From: Bacillota bacterium
GTDB taxonomy: Bacteria > Bacillota > Clostridia > Lachnospirales > Lachnospiraceae
DNA: 48,955 bases
Assembly (NCBI GenBank): GCA_023436065.1
Contig: JAEZKU010000022.1
Coordinates: 1-48,955, forward strand
Direction of reading: 5' to 3'
The stretch's first letter is position 1; each line of letters opens with the position of its first letter. Below the pieces are notes generated by a model. That model searched no databases, was not told the origin of the DNA, and was given only the letters and a program-made list of their open reading frames with translations. Both the position numbers and the translations under genes were made by a program. Positions 25,533 through 34,497 of this stretch are shown here, in pieces.

Positions 25533-25931
25533 TCAGGTTTTAAAGAGCTCTCTCCAGTCTAGGTCACCGCGGTCTAAGGCCTTAACGATAAGCTCGGCAG
25601 TTGCCAGATTGGTTGCCAACGGGATGTTATGCTTATCACAAAGCTGGAAGATGTTATTTACATCCGGCTCATGGGACTTCGGAGTTAACGGATCACGCAG
25701 GAAGATGATCAGATCCATCTGATTATGCTCAATCTGGGAACCCAACTGCTGTTCACCGCCAAGATGACCGGCCAGATACTTATGAACCGTTAAGTTGGTT
25801 ACCTCTTCAATCAGACGTCCGGTAGTCCCTGTTGCATATAGATTATGCTTACTTAAGATCCCACGGTATGCGATACAGAAATTCTGCATCAGCTTCTTTT
25901 TTGAGTCATGGGCTATCATACCAATATTCAT
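25533..25931 (-). CDS. mgsA: Methylglyoxal synthase
   Basis: A 132-residue cytosolic enzyme that turns dihydroxyacetone phosphate into methylglyoxal. Visible motifs are IGMIAHDSKKK, YATGTTGRLIEE (phosphate site), GHLGGEQQLGSQI, and MDLIIFLRDPLTPKSHEPDV with the catalytic Asp. The start is ATG 25931 after GGGAGG; an in-frame ATG at 25964 lacks a ribosome site. It sits between rodA and the carboxypeptidase, an unusual but evidently cotranscribed position. Confidence 0.95.
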   Translation of the reverse strand: MNIGMIAHDSKKKLMQNFCIAYRGILSKHNLYATGTTGRLIEEVTNLTVHKYLAGHLGGEQQLGSQIEHNQMDLIIFLRDPLTPKSHEPDVNNIFQLCDKHNIPLATNLATAELIVKALDRGDLDWRELFKT

Positions 25932-26026
25932 ATATACCTCCCTTCTGCCGCCTGTTAACGGCACACTATATAGTTAATTACTTATTTCCCCTTATTCATT
26001 AGCATAGTATATGAAAGTTGTCAGGC

Positions 26027-27148
26027 TTAACTGCCGGACCGGGATCTCTTGGGCTGGAGACGGATATTAAGTATTATTCCGACAGCCATCATACCGCTGA
26101 GCATGGAGCTGAGCCCCGAGCTCATAAAAGGCAACGGGATACCGGTGTTCGGTAGTATCTGAGTTGCTACACCAATGTTGACAAAGACCTGGAACATGAA
26201 CATTGAGGCTAAGCCAACAGCTATGAGCATTCCCATATAGTCAGGCGCCTGCCTGGCCGTATTAATACAGATATAGATGATCACCGCATAAAATGCCAGG
26301 ATCATACAACCTCCGAGAAATCCGAATTCTTCACCGGCTACGGCAAAGATAAAATCACTTTCAGAAATCGGAAGGTAATCATAGCTGCGGGTATCCAAAC
26401 TGCTAGTCTCCAATGCTTTACCGTACAATCTTCCGGAGCCGATTGCTCTGACCGAGATATCCTGTTGAAACATGGTATCAGGATATTCCTCAGGATTCAG
26501 CATGGATAATACTCTTTCCTGCTGATACGGTTTTAGCAGTATCTGATAATCCTGCTGGATATACCAGAATAGTCCCATAACGATCGGTATACCAAGAACA
26601 AGTACCGGCAGGATAATCTTCCAACTGAGTCCTGCCGCAAAGATCATCATTAAGAAGATGAAGGCGATTACAAGACTGGTGGAAAGATTGGTCTGAATTA
26701 ATATCAGGAAAGTTGGTATTCCTACTGATACGATGGCCAAAAGCAGAACAAAGAAGTTATTGATCTTTGATCTTAGGATGGAAAAAAGCTTTGCTACGAA
26801 TATAATCAGAATGATTTTCGTAAGCTCCGATGGCTGGAAAGAAACAAATCCAAGGCTTAGCCATCGTTTGGCGTGGTTAATTGTCACACCATTCACTCGC
26901 ACCAATATCAGTAGTACCAGATTGATTACATATAAAACAATATAGAACATCGATATGAAATGATAATCGATTAGGGATAGGACGATTGCACCCAGAATAC
27001 CGCCGAGCAGTCCTGCAAGATGCCAGATAACTTCGCTTTTCGGTTGCACCTGCATGATCAGATAGGCACCGAGGGAGCCCAGGATCAGGACCACGACTAT
27101 TAGCGGTATACTATAACGTTTGAAATCATATTGTTTAAAATTGAACAT
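26027..27148 (-). CDS. rodA: RodA-type SEDS peptidoglycan glycosyltransferase
   Basis: A 373-residue membrane protein with about ten helices. SEDS hallmarks are HAKRWLSLGFVSFQPSELTKIILI (near residue 87), the ISESDFIFAVAGEEFGFLGG loop near 260, and the C-terminal TGIPLPFMSSGLSSMLS. SEDS proteins polymerise lipid II together with a class B PBP. RodA rather than FtsW is inferred from the neighbours mreBCD and mrdA. The gene ends 96 nt before the mgsA start and begins 12 nt after minE. Confidence 0.92.
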   Translation of the reverse strand: MFNFKQYDFKRYSIPLIVVVLILGSLGAYLIMQVQPKSEVIWHLAGLLGGILGAIVLSLIDYHFISMFYIVLYVINLVLLILVRVNGVTINHAKRWLSLGFVSFQPSELTKIILIIFVAKLFSILRSKINNFFVLLLAIVSVGIPTFLILIQTNLSTSLVIAFIFLMMIFAAGLSWKIILPVLVLGIPIVMGLFWYIQQDYQILLKPYQQERVLSMLNPEEYPDTMFQQDISVRAIGSGRLYGKALETSSLDTRSYDYLPISESDFIFAVAGEEFGFLGGCMILAFYAVIIYICINTARQAPDYMGMLIAVGLASMFMFQVFVNIGVATQILPNTGIPLPFMSSGLSSMLSGMMAVGIILNIRLQPKRSRSGS

Positions 27149-27160
27149 CAGGCAATTTCC

Positions 27161-27436
27161 TTATTTCTTAGAGGCCTTCAAATCCTTAATCGGAATATTG
27201 GCAAATAACGCCGGAACGGATCCATTATTTGATTCGGAATCCATTTGAGTGATTTTGATATCCAGTCCTTCTAAGTCTATTTCAATGTATTTTGATATTA
27301 CGCTAATAATATCATTCTTAATTTGTTCCATGATTTCGGGAGAACATCCGGCGCGATCAGAGACTAGCACCAGCTTCAGCCTGTCTTTTGCTATACTGCC
27401 GGTTCCCTTTTTTTTAAAAAAATCTGAAAAGCCCAT
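27161..27436 (-). CDS. minE: MinE, Min-system topological factor
   Basis: A 91-residue protein that stimulates the MinD ATPase and drives Min oscillation. The N-terminal membrane-targeting helix is MGFSDFFKKK, followed by the anti-MinCD region AKDRLKLVLVSDRAG and the C-terminal dimer strands. The start is ATG 27436, with GGGGAGG immediately upstream, so it does not overlap minD (an in-frame codon at 27469 would). Confidence 0.93.
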   Translation of the reverse strand: MGFSDFFKKKGTGSIAKDRLKLVLVSDRAGCSPEIMEQIKNDIISVISKYIEIDLEGLDIKITQMDSESNNGSVPALFANIPIKDLKASKK

Positions 27437-27449
27437 TTTGCTACCTCCC

Positions 27450-28238
27450 CTATTTTCTTCGTTTGCCAAACAGTTTCTCGAACAATCCTTGCTTTTCCTC
27501 CAGATTCAAGAACGGAACTTCCTCGCCCAGCAATCTGTTGCATATATTCATATAAGCTTTACCTGCCAGAGAATCATTGCCTACCAAGGGTTCACCCTGA
27601 TTTGCCGAGATAACGATGTTTTCATCATCAGGAACAATTCCGATAATGTCGATGGCCAGAATCTCGCTGACATCGTCGCTGGACATCATATCTCCGCGCT
27701 TTACCATATCCATTCTGATTCTGTTGACAATCAGATGCGTCTGTTTCATCTCATTGGCTTCCAATAAACCGATGATACGATCTGCATCACGAACTGCAGA
27801 AACTTCAGGTGTTGTAACGACTAAAGCTCTGTCTGCACCTGCTATAGCATTCTTGAAGCCCTGTTCGATACCTGCAGGACAATCAAGAATTATGTAATCA
27901 AATTCCTCTCTGAGCTCATCAACAAGCTTTTTCATTTGCTCAGGGGATACTGCACTTTTATCTCTGGTCTGAGCCGAAGGCAACAAATAAAGATTAGGAT
28001 AACGCTTATCCTTGATCAGGGCATTGCGGATTCGGCAGGTTCCCTCAATGACATCTACAAGATTGTATACGATACGGTTCTCCAAACCCATGATAACATC
28101 AAGATTTCTTAAACCTATATCGGTGTCAATCAATACAACTTTTTTCTCCAGCATTGCTAAGCCGGTACCTACATTTGCTGTGGTGGTTGTCTTACCAACG
28201 CCACCCTTACCCGATGTTATAACGATAACTTCTCCCAT
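27450..28238 (-). CDS. minD: MinD, septum-site ATPase
   Basis: A 262-residue deviant Walker ATPase. The P-loop is TSGKGGVGKTTTTAN near residue 8, DTDIGLRNLDVIMG supplies the switch region, and DCPAGIEQGF is Walker B. The C-terminal amphipathic membrane-targeting helix is LFEKLFGKRRK. It recruits MinC to block FtsZ away from midcell. The gene has a 13-nt gap to minE. A structured element lies between minC and minD. Confidence 0.97.
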   Translation of the reverse strand: MGEVIVITSGKGGVGKTTTTANVGTGLAMLEKKVVLIDTDIGLRNLDVIMGLENRIVYNLVDVIEGTCRIRNALIKDKRYPNLYLLPSAQTRDKSAVSPEQMKKLVDELREEFDYIILDCPAGIEQGFKNAIAGADRALVVTTPEVSAVRDADRIIGLLEANEMKQTHLIVNRIRMDMVKRGDMMSSDDVSEILAIDIIGIVPDDENIVISANQGEPLVGNDSLAGKAYMNICNRLLGEEVPFLNLEEKQGLFEKLFGKRRK

Positions 28239-28289
28239 GCGATACTTTTAATCCTCCTGTATTATGGCTCACAGTTCTTCAACCTAAAT

Positions 28290-28413
28290 GGGTTAAAGTG
28301 TTAAAAGCACCGAAGGTGCTTTCCGGATGCAATGCATTGCTATGCAAGCTTGCTTGTAATAGCGATGTATTGTATTCGGATAACGTGCGCAGCACCTTTT
28401 AACACTTTAATCC
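28290..28413. other. Cloverleaf-forming element B (124 nt)
   Basis: P1 pairs 28290-28307 with 28396-28413 (18 bp, one G-T). P2 pairs 28308-28311 with 28315-28318, triloop GAA (6 bp if P1 is shortened). P3 pairs 28322-28348 with 28353-28380 (27 bp, one bulged A at 28359, five G-T pairs, tetraloop CTTG). P4 pairs 28385-28388 with 28392-28395, triloop GCA. The linker between P3 and P4 is TAAC. It lies between minD and minC. It has the same plan and length as element A but a different sequence. Confidence 0.8.
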
Positions 28414-28486
28414 TAACAAAAATCAAGAAGAACAGGTCACCACTTATTTTTAAAAATCATAACTTTTTTTATTTAAATTATCCCGC

Positions 28487-29152
28487 TTACAAACTAATAT
28501 CGTTAAGAATATTTTTGTTCAGCGGTTCAATATAAATATTACCATCTTCCAGAAATGCAATTTTAGTTCCCTTAGTCTCCTCTTTGACAGGCTTGTCCGG
28601 GGACCTTGCAATGACGTCTGCAATTCTGATCTGTGTAGGACTCATATCAAGTGCAACGACAAAGGAATTGGTATTTCCTGTGGCACCTGCGAAAGCATTG
28701 CCCTTAAGAGCCCCCAATACAATGATATTTCCCTTGGACACTACTCTTGCTCCATGGTTTACGTCTCCGATGATGATCACACTGGTTTCAAACTCCAGTG
28801 AAGCACCGGAACGAAGGATTCCTTTATAGAATTGTCCGGTATTATTGGACAGCTCCATCAGCTTCTGTTCCACTGTCTTTTTATATATTTCTTCTTTGTC
28901 GGGATCATTCTCCATGACACATACGATATGCATATCCGTGTTCTGTTCGATGATATCAAGAATTTCTCTCTGCTCATCATTACTCAGAAATCTTCCCTCA
29001 AAGCTGATAGCCATCTTGGCATTTTCAAAAAACTTGCTTGATTCCTTGAATTTCTCGGCTACGACAAGTTTCAGTTCCTCGAAGGGAAGATCAGGACTCA
29101 GAACAACAATAATACCGTATTTATTTCCTTTAATAATTACAGAATTACCCAT
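28487..29152 (-). CDS. minC: MinC, FtsZ-assembly inhibitor
   Basis: A 221-residue septum-site inhibitor. The N-terminal half (about 1-100) is the FtsZ-inhibiting domain. The C-terminal half contains LRSGASLEFETSVIIIGDVNHGARVVSKGNIIVLGALKGNAFAG, the conserved MinD-binding beta-helix with its repeated GD.N.GA pattern. The length is normal. It starts 42 nt after mrdA. The 248-nt gap before minD is the widest in this cluster and holds element B. Confidence 0.95.
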   Translation of the reverse strand: MGNSVIIKGNKYGIIVVLSPDLPFEELKLVVAEKFKESSKFFENAKMAISFEGRFLSNDEQREILDIIEQNTDMHIVCVMENDPDKEEIYKKTVEQKLMELSNNTGQFYKGILRSGASLEFETSVIIIGDVNHGARVVSKGNIIVLGALKGNAFAGATGNTNSFVVALDMSPTQIRIADVIARSPDKPVKEETKGTKIAFLEDGNIYIEPLNKNILNDISL

Positions 29153-29193
29153 TATAGTACTCCTTCCCGGTTTATTCTGGATGATATCGGATG

Positions 29194-32043
29194 CTATTCG
29201 ATCGCGCTGCTGTTTGATGCTTCCGGAAGAGTCACATCACTTTCCAGAAGCTTATCTGCTTCATCCAGTTTAAAGTATAATTTATATATGTCCTTCGCAA
29301 GCTCGGCGGCATTACTTGAGGTATAACCGTTCGGAATAACCGCTGTAATGGAAATCTCAGGATTTTCATAGGGTGCAAAGGAAACAAATAATGCATTATT
29401 GGGATTAACCTTGCTGATCTGTGAGGTACCGGTCTTACCGGCAACTGTAACACCGAAGTTCCGATACAAACCATAGACAGAGCCGCTGGGAACATTCACA
29501 ACATTGTACATACCCTCCAATACCCTGTCCCAGGTGGTGGGGGCGACATCCTCTAATTTATGGTTCACCTTGGCATGGTTCTCTGTCACGGTACCATCTG
29601 TCTGAACAATCTTGTCAAGCAGGGTCAGGTCATAACAGGTACCATGATTCGCAAGGGTTGTCACATATCTTGACAGCTGAACAGGGGTATATACGTTCGA
29701 ACCCTGTCCGATGGAAGAACGTACCGAGTCTACTGTGGATATCTGCGGCATAGCTTCATCCATCTCGACACCGGAAGGCTCGTTCAGCCCGAACATGGTA
29801 GCATATTTCTCCAGCCTTGACAGACCAAGCTGTGGTTTGAATTGTCCTGTTCCGTCGATACTTAAGCGCCAGCCCATCTCATAAAAATAATAGTTACAGG
29901 AAACCTTAAGGGCATCTGCTATGTCTACGGAACCGTGGGAGCTTGGCCAGATATGACATTTTGCTGAAGGGGTGATCTTTGTGAATTCACCAAGATCGCG
30001 AATCTTTTCGTTGGGAGTTACTACACCCTCCTCCAGAGCTGCAAAGGAAGTAATCATCTTGAAGGTGGAACCGGGAGCCGTCTTTTCAGACACCGGGCGG
30101 TTACGCATCGGTCTGGAATTATCATTCATCAGCTTAGCAAAGTAAGTGGCATCCACCTTATTGGCAAACTTATTATTATCATAGCTTGGATAGGTGACCA
30201 ATGCAAGAACATCTCCATTTACATCTGTGACCACCAAAGAGCCGCTGCAGGGTTCTAAAGCCAGCATCGCCGGGGTGATATCCAGGGATTTGATCTTCCC
30301 ACGGATAAAATCATATGCGGAAGTATGACCGCTACTCAGCTTTTCGAGTTCATCTCCTTTACATTCTATCACATTTTGGTCGATTAATAAAAGACAAATT
30401 TCAGTTCCTGATAATTTATACGTAAAAATCAAGTTTCTGTATATCAGCTTTTTGAATTTATCATCGGTACTGAGAATATCCTTGGTACTTGCCAAAAGCT
30501 TCTGATAAAGCTCTTCCGCACTGTAATATTCGTTGCCAACACCCAGCTTCGACAGATCTACCCAATTGTTGGAAAGAGCATACTGAAGCAAAGCACTCAG
30601 ACTGATTTTATTATTCTTATAATCAGCAAGGGTCTTATCATCTTTATTGATATTCGTATCAATAAAATAATTGTCAGACAGAACGGCATAAAAACGTTCG
30701 AGGTAATTCTCCATCTCGCCGGCTTTATCGTTCGTAACCGTATTGTTCATCTTCAGAAGGGAATCCAACTGCTTGTAGACATCCTTCAAGGTATTGCTGT
30801 ATAGCTTATAAGTATTCTTTTCTAAGGTCTGTGCTTTTTTATCCTCAAAATGGTTAATATCAATGACATTATTATTAATCAGGGCATAATAAACCTCATA
30901 GATCGGGATGGTAATCTCACTCGCACTCTCTCCCTTACTTCCATAATCCATATCCGGTACGATATTTTTCAAGAGGATTCCGGCAATCTTTTTCTCAAGA
31001 ATATGATAGGAATTTCTCTGCAAATCGCTGTCAATCGTCAGATAGATATCGCTTCCAGCGACCGGTTCCTTACGGTCAATAATGTCTACCACTTTACCGG
31101 AGGTATTGACACTGACGGTCTCAGTACCCTTACTGCCGGCGAGCTCTTTCTCATATTTCTGCTCCAGACCGGTCTTACCGATCACATCGGTGGCATTATA
31201 ATATTCGCCTGACGCATTCATCTTGTCCAATTCTTCCTGGCTGATCAGTCCGGTATATCCGATGATATTGGCAAAATAATTACTGTCTTCATAAACACGT
31301 TGCGTCTGCTGCTGTATCTGTACACCCAAGAGATCCGCACCGCTCTCTTTTACTGCTGCGACGGTAGTATCACTGACCTGGGACGCAATCGTAATCTGTG
31401 CATATTTGGGGAAATTCAAGAACAAGGCGTAACGGACAGCCATAATTTTTAAGGTGTCCTCTACGGAATATTCATCCGATATATCGAACATATCGGTATA
31501 GCCGTCACCCGTACCGTGCTTTAAAAATTCATACACATCCCTGGCTGTGGCATCCTTCTGTTCCTGCTTCAAGGTCTTGGTATCCTCGTCAAGAACAAAG
31601 GAATAGACATTCTTTTTAAAGCGCTCAAGAGCACTTCCTTTGATGGTGAATTCCAAATCATTTGTACCCTTTTGCTTGATGTAAAATTCGGTATCCAGGG
31701 TATCTCCGCTTTTTTCGATGATTTTGATGAGCTTATGGATGATTGCATTCCTCTGCTCATTGCTTTCGATTTTCGTGCTATCCTCCATAACGACAGAATA
31801 AGTCAATACATTGGAGGCAAGAAGCTTCCCGTTGCGGTCGTAGATGTTACCGCGGGTACTTTTGATTTCCCTGGTTTTACTATATTTTAATTCCTCACTC
31901 TGTTCTATCGTAGGGCCCTGCACAATCTGAAGCACAAAGATCCGGTTAACGATGACGCCGAAAAGGATGAGGTAGATTATGGTAATAGGAAAAAGTCTGG
32001 ATTTTAGTAGTCTTTTTAAATAATCCAAGAAAACATCAAGCAC
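29194..32043 (-). CDS. mrdA: Class B penicillin-binding protein 2, large insertion
   Basis: A 949-residue transpeptidase for cell elongation. An N-terminal membrane helix (LFPITIIYLILFGVIVNRIF) is followed by the dimerisation domain with RGNIYDRNGKLLASN. The catalytic motifs are PGSTFKM (SxxK, near residue 657), SCN (near 716) and KTGTS (near 869). Class B PBP2 proteins are usually 600-720 residues. Here about 250 extra residues lie between TIDSDLQ (near 338) and GSLVVTDVNGDVL (near 604); they are helical and lysine-rich and resemble no known domain to me. It starts 3 nt after mreD. Confidence 0.95.
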   Translation of the reverse strand: MLDVFLDYLKRLLKSRLFPITIIYLILFGVIVNRIFVLQIVQGPTIEQSEELKYSKTREIKSTRGNIYDRNGKLLASNVLTYSVVMEDSTKIESNEQRNAIIHKLIKIIEKSGDTLDTEFYIKQKGTNDLEFTIKGSALERFKKNVYSFVLDEDTKTLKQEQKDATARDVYEFLKHGTGDGYTDMFDISDEYSVEDTLKIMAVRYALFLNFPKYAQITIASQVSDTTVAAVKESGADLLGVQIQQQTQRVYEDSNYFANIIGYTGLISQEELDKMNASGEYYNATDVIGKTGLEQKYEKELAGSKGTETVSVNTSGKVVDIIDRKEPVAGSDIYLTIDSDLQRNSYHILEKKIAGILLKNIVPDMDYGSKGESASEITIPIYEVYYALINNNVIDINHFEDKKAQTLEKNTYKLYSNTLKDVYKQLDSLLKMNNTVTNDKAGEMENYLERFYAVLSDNYFIDTNINKDDKTLADYKNNKISLSALLQYALSNNWVDLSKLGVGNEYYSAEELYQKLLASTKDILSTDDKFKKLIYRNLIFTYKLSGTEICLLLIDQNVIECKGDELEKLSSGHTSAYDFIRGKIKSLDITPAMLALEPCSGSLVVTDVNGDVLALVTYPSYDNNKFANKVDATYFAKLMNDNSRPMRNRPVSEKTAPGSTFKMITSFAALEEGVVTPNEKIRDLGEFTKITPSAKCHIWPSSHGSVDIADALKVSCNYYFYEMGWRLSIDGTGQFKPQLGLSRLEKYATMFGLNEPSGVEMDEAMPQISTVDSVRSSIGQGSNVYTPVQLSRYVTTLANHGTCYDLTLLDKIVQTDGTVTENHAKVNHKLEDVAPTTWDRVLEGMYNVVNVPSGSVYGLYRNFGVTVAGKTGTSQISKVNPNNALFVSFAPYENPEISITAVIPNGYTSSNAAELAKDIYKLYFKLDEADKLLESDVTLPEASNSSAIE

Positions 32044-32046
32044 TAT

Positions 32047-32556
32047 TTATCCCTCCTCATCAGTTTTGCGTTCCAAACGGTGGTTGATCATATGTAATAG
32101 TTTATACAGCAAAATTGAGACAGCTATCGTGTAAATGATCTCAGGAATGATGATTCTTCTGAGATAGAACAAAAAGTTAAGTCTGCCTCGCAGTAAGAAT
32201 TCAAAAATGTAATAGAAGAAGTTATAAATCAAATCACTGATACCGATGAAAATGATCGGCAGAGTGTAATCATCCTCTGAATAGACCTTGTTGGTGAAGC
32301 CCATAAGATAACCGAGGAGCAGATATAATAATGCGTATAATCCGATGATATAGGAACCAAACATCAGATCTACCAGTAATCCGCTGAAAAAGCCCAGTAC
32401 CATTCCGGAAAAGCGTCCGCGCATATAAGCAGTGGAAACCACCAGAATTAATAAAAGATTCGGCATGATATCCGCCATCTTAAAATAATGGTAGGAGGAG
32501 CTTTGGATTACAAACAATATAATGATTTCAAGTATATATACGATTAACCTCTTCAC
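32047..32556 (-). CDS. mreD: MreD, rod-shape membrane protein
   Basis: A 169-residue, multi-pass membrane protein of the elongation complex. It has about five helices (VYILEIIILFVIQSS, LLLILVVSTAYM, MVLGFFSGLLVDLMFGS, LYALLYLLLGYLMGF, then the C-terminal pair). The FSGLLVDLMFG motif is typical of MreD. It lies 18 nt after mreC and ends 3 nt before mrdA. The C-terminus is charged (RLERKTDEEG). Confidence 0.93.
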   Translation of the reverse strand: MKRLIVYILEIIILFVIQSSSYHYFKMADIMPNLLLILVVSTAYMRGRFSGMVLGFFSGLLVDLMFGSYIIGLYALLYLLLGYLMGFTNKVYSEDDYTLPIIFIGISDLIYNFFYYIFEFLLRGRLNFLFYLRRIIIPEIIYTIAVSILLYKLLHMINHRLERKTDEEG

Positions 32557-32574
32557 ACGATTACCTACTTTGTC

Positions 32575-33426
32575 TTAATCTATCAGTGGTTCCTTGAGTT
32601 CTGTTATAATCAGTACTTCCTCCAGGCGCTCAAAATCGACCACTGGGGTCAGATATGCTGTTTTTGTCATGTTGCTGGCATCCAGGGTAATATCGCTGAT
32701 ATAACCGATCAGGATACCCTGAAGAAAATTCGGGCTGATATGGGAGGTGACAACCTCATCTCCGTCAGCAATCCGTGCATCCTTGTTGATCAACTCGACA
32801 CGGATCTTACCATCATCCATGAGCTTTAAATCACCCTGCACGACACAGGTATCGGAGGTCTTTAAAAACATTCCGCTTACGCTGCTGTTATCGTCGATGA
32901 TGGATCTGACCACCGAATAGTTATAGTGAACCTCTGTGATGATACCTGCAAGACCGTTTCCTGCCAGTACATTCATATTTACCTTTAAACCGTCCCTGGT
33001 TCCTTTATCTATCGTATATACATTATACCAGTTGTTGGTATCCTTACTGATGACCCGGGCTGCGACCTTGGGATAGTCCAGATACTTCTGATCAAGGTCG
33101 TAGAGCTCACGTAGCCCGTCCAGCTCGTACTTATCCTGCAACAGGAGTTTGTTCTGGTAAGAAAGGACTGCTACCTGATCCTTCAGCTCCTCATTTTCTT
33201 TCAGAAGCTCATTAATATTTCTTAAATTGTCAAGCTTGTCGGATATATAGGTTCCTACCGAATTGATGCCGACCTGCATGGGTGTTATGACGGTTCCTAC
33301 CGCTTCCTTTACCGGAGACAGCTTCTCACCGTATCGGAAGGAAAAGAGGATCAGACCGATACAGAGTACCACCAGTGCGATCAGAACATGTTTCGGGTTA
33401 ATATTTATTTTTGTCCTTCGTCTCAT
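32575..33426 (-). CDS. mreC: MreC, rod-shape scaffolding protein
   Basis: A 283-residue bitopic membrane protein. A basic N-terminus and one membrane helix (VLIALVVLCIGLILFSF) are followed by a coiled coil (LRNINELLKENEELKDQVAVL) and a beta-rich periplasmic-type core with AARVISKDTNNWYNVYTIDKGTRDGLKVNM. MreC links MreB, MreD and PBP2. The Shine-Dalgarno GGAG is 7 nt from the ATG. The gene is 38 nt after mreB. Confidence 0.95.
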   Translation of the reverse strand: MRRRTKININPKHVLIALVVLCIGLILFSFRYGEKLSPVKEAVGTVITPMQVGINSVGTYISDKLDNLRNINELLKENEELKDQVAVLSYQNKLLLQDKYELDGLRELYDLDQKYLDYPKVAARVISKDTNNWYNVYTIDKGTRDGLKVNMNVLAGNGLAGIITEVHYNYSVVRSIIDDNSSVSGMFLKTSDTCVVQGDLKLMDDGKIRVELINKDARIADGDEVVTSHISPNFLQGILIGYISDITLDASNMTKTAYLTPVVDFERLEEVLIITELKEPLID

Positions 33427-33464
33427 TCCAATTCTCCATTTGCTCTAAATTCATCTTGCAACCC

Positions 33465-34487
33465 TTAATTCACCAATGTTTTTGGCTTCAGTGCATCTGC
33501 CAGGGAAGCAAGCTTATGATCCTCCATAATTCTGCCCAGACCATTGACTACGGTATTGGCGGAATCGGGACAGATATTGATCTTCAAATCGGTCTCCTTA
33601 TGCATCAGCTGATCCAATGCGAAAATTTTGGCCGAACCGCCCGTGATATAGATACCACTGTCAATAATATCAGAAGAAATCTCTGGAGGAGTACGTTCCA
33701 GTATGATGCGGATGGCATCAATGATGGAATATAAATATTCAGAGATAGACTCATAGACATCGGATGAGCTAACCTCCATCTCAGTCGGCAGACCGGTTAC
33801 GACATCGCGTCCGTATACCTTGACACTTGCTTCCACTCCGCCATTGGCATGAGCAAGCTTTTTCTTGACATTTTCTGCGGTCTTATCACCGATGTAGAGG
33901 TTGTATTTTCTCTTTACCATGCCCTTGATGGATTCATCAAGACGATTACCACCGACCGGAATTAATTTAGAGAGGACGATGCCACCGAGGGAAAGAATAG
34001 AAACCTCTGTGGTATCTGCTCCGATATCTACGATCATAACGCCTCTGGCGGTCATGATGTCAAGTCCTGCACCAACTGCATCGGCAATCGGCTTTTCCAC
34101 TATTTTAATCTTACCGACCTTCAGACTGGAGCTTGCGATCAGATCATAGAAGGATCTGCGCTCCACCTCGGTGATATCCGTCGGAGTGGCTACGATATAG
34201 TCCGCAGAACCGATCTTCTTGGAACCACCGATCCTATACATGAAATGATGAAGCAAGGTCATCATATTGGCCACATCCGCAATGACACCGTTTCTGACCG
34301 GATAACTGACATTAATGTTCGCCGGCGCCTTCTCGTACATTTCAAAGGCATCGTTACCGGAGGCAATGACATTCTTCCGATCGGAAATTGCGATGATATT
34401 ACGCTCATCGAGAACAACTCCCTGCCCCTTCTTGTAAATCTTGATGGTACTGGTTCCGAAATCTATACCGAATGCTCTAGAAGCCAT
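33465..34487 (-). CDS. mreB: MreB, actin-like rod-shape filament protein
   Basis: A 340-residue actin-family ATPase that guides wall synthesis. Phosphate loop 1 is FGIDFGTSTIKIY near residues 6-18, and phosphate loop 2 is GVMIVDIGADTTEVSILSLGG near 155. The adenosine motif is GIYITGGSAKI near 290. It heads the mreBCD-mrdA-min-rodA block, and a duplicated leader (34498-34578) precedes it. The Shine-Dalgarno is GGAGGAG, 5 nt before the ATG. Confidence 0.96.
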   Translation of the reverse strand: MASRAFGIDFGTSTIKIYKKGQGVVLDERNIIAISDRKNVIASGNDAFEMYEKAPANINVSYPVRNGVIADVANMMTLLHHFMYRIGGSKKIGSADYIVATPTDITEVERRSFYDLIASSSLKVGKIKIVEKPIADAVGAGLDIMTARGVMIVDIGADTTEVSILSLGGIVLSKLIPVGGNRLDESIKGMVKRKYNLYIGDKTAENVKKKLAHANGGVEASVKVYGRDVVTGLPTEMEVSSSDVYESISEYLYSIIDAIRIILERTPPEISSDIIDSGIYITGGSAKIFALDQLMHKETDLKINICPDSANTVVNGLGRIMEDHKLASLADALKPKTLVN

Positions 34488-34497
34488 GCGTACTCCT

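Noticed and set aside
21779..28413. tRNA or tmRNA genes at the cloverleaf elements
   Set aside because: The arms and lengths do not fit a tRNA (a 27-bp arm, no T-loop GTTCRA, no CCA end), and no tmRNA tag frame is seen.
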